NCBI GenBank assembly: GCA_052144935.1
Contig: JBKQPR010000152.1
Span: forward strand, 1 to 11,166
Source: JOPF133 sp052144935
GTDB lineage: Bacteria; Acidobacteriota; Terriglobia; Bryobacterales; Bryobacteraceae
DNA: 11,166 nt
Reading direction: 5' to 3'
Shown piece after piece: positions 7,127-11,166 of this stretch. Made by a program: the position numbers and the translations under genes. Numbering within the stretch: position 1 is the stretch's first letter; each line of letters opens with the position of its first letter. Under the pieces are notes generated by a model, which was not told where the DNA came from, searched no databases, and was given only the letters and a program-made list of their open reading frames with translations.

Positions 7127-7155
7127 TTGCTAGTTATCTCGCCAGGCAATATGAT
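7127..7155 (+). promoter_or_regulatory. Sigma-70-type promoter, near-leaderless
   Basis: TTGCTA (7127-7132) and TATGAT (7150-7155) are separated by exactly 17 bp, matching four and five of the six consensus bases. Transcription would start near 7162, only about 3 nt before the ATG at 7165. No Shine-Dalgarno precedes that ATG, which fits a leaderless mRNA. Confidence 0.5.
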
Positions 7156-7164
7156 GAAACCGCT

Positions 7165-8865
7165 ATGAAAGCAGACATTGTTCTCTTATTCTTCGCTTCG
7201 GCCCTGGCAATCGCTCAGACGGGCGCACCCGCGGCTCCCATGCCTGTCATCAAGCAGAACGGGGCCGTCAAGCAGATGATCGTGGACGGCAAACCCTTCA
7301 TCATGCTCGCCGGCGAACTACACAACTCGAGCGCCTCCAGCATCGAGTACATGAAGCCCATCTGGAAAAAGCTGGAGGCCATGAATCTCAACACTGTAAT
7401 CGGAACGGTTTCCTGGGAACTCGTCGAGCCGCAGGAAGGTAGGTTTGACTTCACCTTGGTGGACGACCAGATCCACCAGGCTCGGGCGCACAACATGCGC
7501 CTGGTCCTAATCTGGTTCGGTACCTGGAAGAATGCAAATGCCAGCTACGTCCCGCTATGGGTGAAGGAGGATTATAAGCGCTTCCCGCGAGTCCGGTCCA
7601 AAGATGGGGTGGCCCGAGAGGAATTGACACCACTCGGCGAGGAATCGCTGGCCGCGGACGCCAAAGCTTTCCGCGCTCTGATGCGCCACATCCGCACGGT
7701 GGACAGCCCGCACACCGTAATCATGATGCAGGTGGAGAACGAAACCGGCAAGACGGGCGACAGCCGCGACCGATCACCGCTGGCCGAAGCCGCGTGGAAC
7801 CAGCCGGTTCCGTCCGCACTGATGAACTACCTCTCCGAGAAGAAGGCCAAGTTGCTTCCCGAGTTGACCAAGGTTTGGGGGGCCAACGGCTTCAAGACCT
7901 CCGGCACATGGCCCGAAGTATTTGGCGCAGATGCCTATGCAGACGAGGTTTTCATGGCGTGGTACGTGGGGAGCTATGTGGGCAAGGTGGCGGAAGCAGG
8001 AAAGGCGGAACTGGCAATCCCCATGTACGCTAACGCCTGGCTGGTCCAGAGGGATGGTCAACTGCCTGGGGGATATCCCAGCGGCGGCCCGGTCTCGCGG
8101 ATGCATGACATCTGGCGCGCCGCAGCACCCAAACTTGACCTGCTCGCCCCCGACATCTACCTCGCGGATTTCCGGGGTGTCTGCGCCAGCTACACCCGCT
8201 CCGGCAACCCGCTGTTCATCCCCGAGGCGCGGGCTTCGGTGCCGAACCTGTTTTGGGCCATCGGGAATCATGCCGCCTTGGGCTACTCGCCTTTTGGCAT
8301 TGAGAATCTGCCGGAAGACACTCCGCTGGCTTTTGCCTACAAAGCGCTGGGGGACATGATGGCGGTGCTCACGAATTACCAGGCCGAAGGGAAGGTCGTC
8401 CCCATGGTCCAGGAAACGGCCGACCAACGGAACCAGACGATTTCCATAGGCGGCTACAAGTTGAACTTCAGTTTCGACGGCGGCAGACGAGGGCCGGCTC
8501 CCGCGCCGCCGGCGGCGAACATGGCGGGCGGGCGAGGCGCGCCGCCAACCCAAGGGCAGGCAATTGGCGCCGAGGCGGCACAACCTCCGGGCCAGGCGCA
8601 GCAGAACCAAAGCATCGCGCTGGTCATCAACACCGCGCCGAACGAATTTCTGCTGGTAGGCCAGGGCTTTTCGCTGACGGCCACTTCGGATACGCCCGGC
8701 CCGAAGATCGCGGGCTTCGGAAGCATCGAAGAAGGCCGCTACGAGAAGGGAGTGTGGATCTCCGGGCGCCGGCTCAACGGCGACGAGAGCAGTGGCGGCA
8801 ACCGCGCGTCGCTGCGCAGCGCGGGCATCGGCATCCTGAAAATCAGGCTGTATCGGTACGAGTAA
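7165..8865 (+). CDS. Secreted GH35-type glycosidase with C-terminal DUF5597
   Basis: The 566-residue protein carries a signal peptide (MKADIVLLFFASALAIAQ) and a clan GH-A barrel. M-L-A-G-E-L-H-N-S opens the barrel. Q-V-E-N-E-T-G holds the presumed acid/base E193, and F-I-P-E-A-R the presumed nucleophile E354. The C-terminal beta domain (about 400-566) fits DUF5597, which accompanies GH35-like beta-galactosidases in soil bacteria. It should release terminal beta-galactose or a similar sugar outside the cytoplasm; specificity is not visible. A Pro/Gly/Ala/Gln-rich insert (about 438-482) interrupts the C-terminal domain between strands. The product ends G-I-L-K-I-R-L-Y-R-Y-E, a natural family end, and the stop codon coincides with the break of the fossil gene on the other strand. 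Confidence 0.85.
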   Translation: MKADIVLLFFASALAIAQTGAPAAPMPVIKQNGAVKQMIVDGKPFIMLAGELHNSSASSIEYMKPIWKKLEAMNLNTVIGTVSWELVEPQEGRFDFTLVDDQIHQARAHNMRLVLIWFGTWKNANASYVPLWVKEDYKRFPRVRSKDGVAREELTPLGEESLAADAKAFRALMRHIRTVDSPHTVIMMQVENETGKTGDSRDRSPLAEAAWNQPVPSALMNYLSEKKAKLLPELTKVWGANGFKTSGTWPEVFGADAYADEVFMAWYVGSYVGKVAEAGKAELAIPMYANAWLVQRDGQLPGGYPSGGPVSRMHDIWRAAAPKLDLLAPDIYLADFRGVCASYTRSGNPLFIPEARASVPNLFWAIGNHAALGYSPFGIENLPEDTPLAFAYKALGDMMAVLTNYQAEGKVVPMVQETADQRNQTISIGGYKLNFSFDGGRRGPAPAPPAANMAGGRGAPPTQGQAIGAEAAQPPGQAQQNQSIALVINTAPNEFLLVGQGFSLTATSDTPGPKIAGFGSIEEGRYEKGVWISGRRLNGDESSGGNRASLRSAGIGILKIRLYRYE

Positions 8866-9452
8866 ATCATTGCTGCACTGCTGAAAATCGATGCCCTCTT
8901 CCTGCATCCGAAGCGCCAGCCAGTGGTGCTGGTTCAGGCACACCCGCGCCGAAAAAGGAAAGTAGGGGCACATCCGCACGAACATCCGTCCCCAGTGCGG
9001 ATCGTTCAGGTAGAAGTTAAACTGATTCACCCAGCGTTGCTTGTATTCCAGATGCGGGCTAATTGTTGTCCTTGCCGCCGATGGCCATCAGGATGCGGGC
9101 TGGTTCCCGAGCCTTCAGGATGGCCACCACCTGGTTCGGCTTGGCCTCCCGGAAGTATTTGTCCAGGAACTTGTCTCGCCGGCTCTCGTCATCATGGCCC
9201 TCTGGCGGTTCCAGAATCGGAGCGCCCCACTTCTCGGATCGGTTCATGACCCAGTTCTGAAATTGATCGGCGATCTCCGTCAGCGTACGCTTGGTGACCC
9301 TCTTCCCTTCCCGGTACGTGTTGAAAAAACCGAGGACGCGCTCGGGTTGCTGAAAGGGCTGGATCAATCCGTTCAGCAGAATCCGATCGAAGCATCGATA
9401 GTGGAATTGGATGCTATCCTTGTGCCTTGTGGTGCTCGTAAAAGGCGTTCAT
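8866..9452 (-). pseudogene. Fossil N-terminal half of a multicopy family gene (two frameshifts, 3' loss)
   Basis: The gene starts at ATG 9450-9452 with GGAGG 5 nt upstream and reads MNAFYEHHK before frameshifting. Removing one copy of the 7-bp tandem duplication CCTTGTG (9418-9431) restores the frame into D-S-I-Q-F-H-Y-R-C-F-D-R, then G-F-F-N-T-Y-R-E-G-K-R-V and A-D-Q-F-Q-N-W-V. A TAG at 9059-9061 is caused by one extra base; without it the frame runs into H-L-E-Y-K-Q-R-W-V-N-Q-F and M-C-P-Y-F-P-F-S-A-R-V. Family similarity stops at D-F-Q-Q-C-S-N-D, at the GH35 stop codon. The restored part is about 193 residues; from memory, full members exceed 400 and are frequently multicopy in soil metagenomes. 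No function is established. It is a relative of the gene at 4610-5383 but of a different subfamily. Confidence 0.75.
9418..9431. repeat. 7-bp perfect tandem duplication causing a frameshift
   Basis: CCTTGTG occurs twice in direct succession (9418-9424, 9425-9431). On the minus strand this is CACAAGG twice, just after codon 9 of the fossil gene. Deleting one copy restores the reading frame, so the duplication is the likely inactivating mutation. Confidence 0.75.
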
Positions 9453-9502
9453 GGGAACCTCCAGTGTGGTGGAATACCTGGAGCATACTCCCGTGAACGC
9501 CT
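9443..9502 (-). promoter_or_regulatory. Nested inverted repeat covering the SD and start codon of the fossil gene
   Basis: The outer arms AGGCGTTCATGGGA (9443-9456) and TCCCGTGAACGCCT (9489-9502) pair over 14 positions with one mismatch. The inner arms CTCCAG (9459-9464) and CTGGAG (9478-9483) pair perfectly. In the minus-strand transcript the outer stem contains the start ATG and the inner stem contains most of the GGAGG, so translation would be blocked when folded. It could instead be the recognised end of a mobile element. Confidence 0.6.
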
Positions 9503-9557
9503 CCCTGGAATGCCCGTTCCGGCACCTTACCCCTGACCCTCAACCCAGAAGGAATAT

Positions 9558-9574
9558 CAAGGGCGAAGCCCTTG
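9558..9574 (-). terminator. Perfect hairpin, possible terminator of the membrane hydrolase gene
   Basis: CAAGGGC and GCCCTTG form a 7-bp stem with a 3-nt loop (TTC on the minus strand). On the minus strand it is followed by a moderately T-rich stretch (ATATTCCTTCT). It lies about 180 nt past the stop at 9757, so the assignment is weak. Confidence 0.3.
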
Positions 9575-9621
9575 GCAGCCGACGCTTGCCGGGTGCGCAG
9601 GCTCGCCCGTGGCCCGGAAGA

Positions 9622-9638
9622 GCCGCCTAAAAGGCGGC
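9622..9638. terminator. Perfect GC hairpin between genes
   Basis: GCCGCCT and AGGCGGC form a 7-bp stem with a 3-nt loop. It lies about 120 nt downstream of the minus-strand stop at 9757. It has no U-tract on either strand; it may be a transcription or mRNA 3'-end barrier or a REP-like element. Confidence 0.3.
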
Positions 9639-9642
9639 CGCG

Positions 9643-9666
9643 GGCAGGATTGCCGGCAGGATTGCC
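9643..9666. repeat. 12-bp perfect tandem duplication
   Basis: GGCAGGATTGCC is present twice head to tail (9643-9654 and 9655-9666), directly beside the hairpin at 9622-9638. The 9503-9756 interval holds no convincing gene; these small repeats and hairpins are all I see in it. Confidence 0.7.
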
Positions 9667-9756
9667 CGCCCACAATTAACGCAGAATGCTGCCGCGGGCA
9701 AAGTAAGCGGCATTGGACTCAGAGCCTTTCACGATGCCGCCACACATGGCCTCCAC

Positions 9757-10755
9757 TCAACGCGGGCGCAGGCGGCCGTAGGCAAACGATGCCCTCAGCA
9801 CCTGCCCACGGCCGTCCACCAGGGCGGTGGCCGCGAACGCAGGCGCCTGCGGAGATCCGAACCGGAGGTCTACCACTTCCACCTGCCGGGCGTCCTGCAA
9901 GTCGGGAACCGGCAACACTCTCCACAGCGGGAACTGCGAGAAGCGGAGAAACTCCTGGAAGACGGCGGTGCAGTTGGCGGCTTCGATGGCGGGGTTGGGA
10001 TCCGGCTTGTGGAAGATGGAGGCTCGGGTGGGATCGAACTCGGCGGCCAAGCTGAAATCCTCAATGGCGTAGAAATCGCGCGTCTCCACCACGCCGCGCC
10101 ATCGCCAGGGGCTGGCGGGATCCGGAGCGGCCAACACCCGGAGGGGTACGGCGCCCTGATACATGCGGGCATCCAGCTCGGCGGCGGCACGGGCGTGCAG
10201 CGTGCCGCGTGCGCAGTTATAGAGCAGCAGGAAGGCCAGGCCGAAACAGGCCCAGCCGCGGCCGTGGCTGCGCGAACGGGCCGCCGTGGAGGCGATTTCC
10301 GATCCCACCAGACGGCCGATAAAAGGCGCCGCCACGGCGAGCAGCAGAGCGCCCCAGATCCACAGGTCCACGACGTTGGTGAGATCCAGGCGGAACCATT
10401 CGGAGGAGAACGGCAGCAGCAGGCGCACGCCGTAAACGTTGGTGAGATCGAGCAGCAGGTGGGAAGCCACCGCCAGGAGCGCCGCCCAAAAGGCGCCCAT
10501 CCATCGCACCGGCTTTCTGGCGGCGACCCGCACCACCAGGACTGGAAGCAGGGCCATTACAGGCATGGCCAGCAGGGAATGGGTGAGATGGCGGTGATAG
10601 TGCAAGTAGCTCAGGGAGCCGCCTGAAGCGCTGAGAATATCGATATCCGGGGCGTTGGCGGCCAGCAGAAGAATGGGGGTTGCGAGCGGCGTCCAGCGTT
10701 TCAGTCCGACCCGGCTGAGGAACAGCCCGGTAGCGGTGTGGGTGAGGGGATCCAT
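9757..10755 (-). CDS. Membrane-bound metal-dependent hydrolase, YdjM/DUF457-like
   Basis: The 332-residue protein opens M-D-P-L-T-H-T-A-T-G, then shows A-P-D-I-D (D37, D39), H-Y-H-R-H-L-T-H-S (H52-H59) and S-H-L-L-L-D-L-T-N (H99, D103). This is the metal-binding His/Asp pattern of the YdjM (PF04307) inner-membrane hydrolase family. Hydrophobic segments near 22-34, 61-79, 87-104, 129-146 and 167-181 anchor the first half in the membrane. The second half (about 185-332) is a soluble, beta-rich domain that the short E. coli-type members lack. The natural substrate is unknown. No good Shine-Dalgarno precedes the ATG at 10755. The gene lies 104 bp downstream of the partial gene at 10860, on the same strand. 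Confidence 0.8.
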   Translation of the reverse strand: MDPLTHTATGLFLSRVGLKRWTPLATPILLLAANAPDIDILSASGGSLSYLHYHRHLTHSLLAMPVMALLPVLVVRVAARKPVRWMGAFWAALLAVASHLLLDLTNVYGVRLLLPFSSEWFRLDLTNVVDLWIWGALLLAVAAPFIGRLVGSEIASTAARSRSHGRGWACFGLAFLLLYNCARGTLHARAAAELDARMYQGAVPLRVLAAPDPASPWRWRGVVETRDFYAIEDFSLAAEFDPTRASIFHKPDPNPAIEAANCTAVFQEFLRFSQFPLWRVLPVPDLQDARQVEVVDLRFGSPQAPAFAATALVDGRGQVLRASFAYGRLRPR

Positions 10756-10831
10756 GGAATGACGCCGGAACTATCCATTGTAGAGGCAAGAGTTTCCATG
10801 GCAAACTGGGTAGTGCCTGAAAAGTGCGTTG

Positions 10832-10846
10832 ATTACAGATTGTAAT
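10832..10846. promoter_or_regulatory. Small dyad between the two right-hand minus-strand genes
   Basis: ATTACA-GAT-TGTAAT is a perfect 6-bp dyad with a 3-nt centre, in the 104-bp gap upstream of the membrane hydrolase gene. Its AT-rich base use stands out against the GC-rich surroundings. It may be an operator; the stem is too weak for a good terminator. Confidence 0.3.
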
Positions 10847-10859
10847 AGAAACCTACGGA

Positions 10860-11166
10860 TCAGGATGCCGCAGTCTTGAAGGTAACTCTTGTGTCCGCCA
10901 GCAGATCCCGGCCGAGAGCGTGTCCACCGTCGAGGTTATCCATGACGAACGTACAGTCTATAAAAACAACCCCTTCTAAACTGATAGGACCACCATTGTA
11001 GTGCACTTCCGCACCTTGTACCACCACATTCCTCATATAACTGCAATTCAGACAGTGGGGGGTGCGAAACGGCTTTGGCAGGGTGAGTGGGTCGTCGACG
11101 CCGGATCTTTGGGGCTTGGGAGGAGATGGTTGAGAGGAGGGTGGGGCGCCCCGCGGGAATGCGGCA
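10860..11166 (-). CDS. C-terminal part of a hypothetical protein, cut by window edge
   Basis: The minus strand is open from the window edge to a TGA at 10860-10862, giving 102 residues. The first 35 or so are a Pro/Ser-rich linker (G-A-P-P-S-S-Q-P-S-P-P-K-P). The rest is a compact beta-rich end: C-L-N-C-S-Y-M, then V-V-V-Q-G-A-E-V-H-Y-N-G-G-P-I, then F-I-D-C-T-F-V-M-D-N, ending T-F-K-T-A-A-S. The strand-turn rhythm resembles the edge of a right-handed beta-helix. I do not recognise a named family, though the end resembles hypothetical proteins of acidobacteria as I recall them. The start lies outside the window, so signal peptide and length are unknown. Confidence 0.6.
   Translation of the reverse strand, partial: AAFPRGAPPSSQPSPPKPQRSGVDDPLTLPKPFRTPHCLNCSYMRNVVVQGAEVHYNGGPISLEGVVFIDCTFVMDNLDGGHALGRDLLADTRVTFKTAAS

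Noticed and set aside
7774..8865. Long minus-strand ORF continuing beyond the fossil gene
   Set aside because: Only its first 55 or so residues (8866-9030) are family-like. The rest is antisense to the GH35 gene and low in protein character.
4610..9452. The two remnants as halves of one gene split by an insertion
   Set aside because: Order and strand would fit, but the N-terminal and C-terminal parts match two different subfamilies as I recall them, and about 80 middle residues would be missing. No target-site duplication was seen at the two edges.

Overview
The window looks like a chromosomal segment of a high-GC soil bacterium. An acidobacterium of the Solibacter/Bryobacter kind fits best. 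This is inferred from the secreted sugar-processing enzymes, a DUF4097 surface-type protein, a DksA/TraR regulator, a Ser/Thr kinase shard, tails with SAA...RW repeats and relics of gene families that I recall as multicopy in such genomes. No rRNA, tRNA, CRISPR array or intact transposase was seen.

Layout. Positions 1-315 (minus) hold a DksA/TraR zinc-finger protein cut by the window edge. Positions 536-784 (plus) hold a decayed lysine-rich tail. Positions 1009-2787 (minus) and 2982-3935 (plus) are a divergent pair: a secreted glycoside-hydrolase-like protein and a Tat-exported sugar isomerase/epimerase-like protein, sharing one upstream region. Two small unrecognised ORFs follow (3970-4299 and 4314-4613). 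They converge on a 5'-truncated gene with a C-terminal winged helix (4610-5383, minus).

Positions 5593-6417 (plus) encode an exported DUF4097-type repeat protein with recurring HNG motifs. From 6420 to 7100 the DNA is very GC-rich and holds no convincing complete gene. It carries a shard of a Ser/Thr kinase N-lobe and a duplicated repeat. Positions 7165-8865 (plus) encode a secreted GH35/DUF5597-type glycosidase behind a promoter that would give an almost leaderless mRNA.

At the stop codon of that gene, a fossil gene runs in from the other strand (8866-9452, minus). It can be restored by removing one copy of a 7-bp tandem duplication and one extra base, but its 3' part is gone. Its start codon and Shine-Dalgarno lie inside a strong nested inverted repeat. 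A YdjM-like membrane metal-dependent hydrolase follows (9757-10755, minus), then the C-terminal part of a further secreted or beta-rich protein (10860-11166, minus) that runs off the window.

How it fits together. The three enzymes (GH101/129-like, isomerase-like, GH35-like) suggest extracytoplasmic breakdown of complex glycans. The two broken genes at 4610-5383 and 8866-9452 appear to belong to two related, undescribed multicopy families. They are the best candidates for an unrecognised mobile or replicative element. That reading is inference from motif and context.
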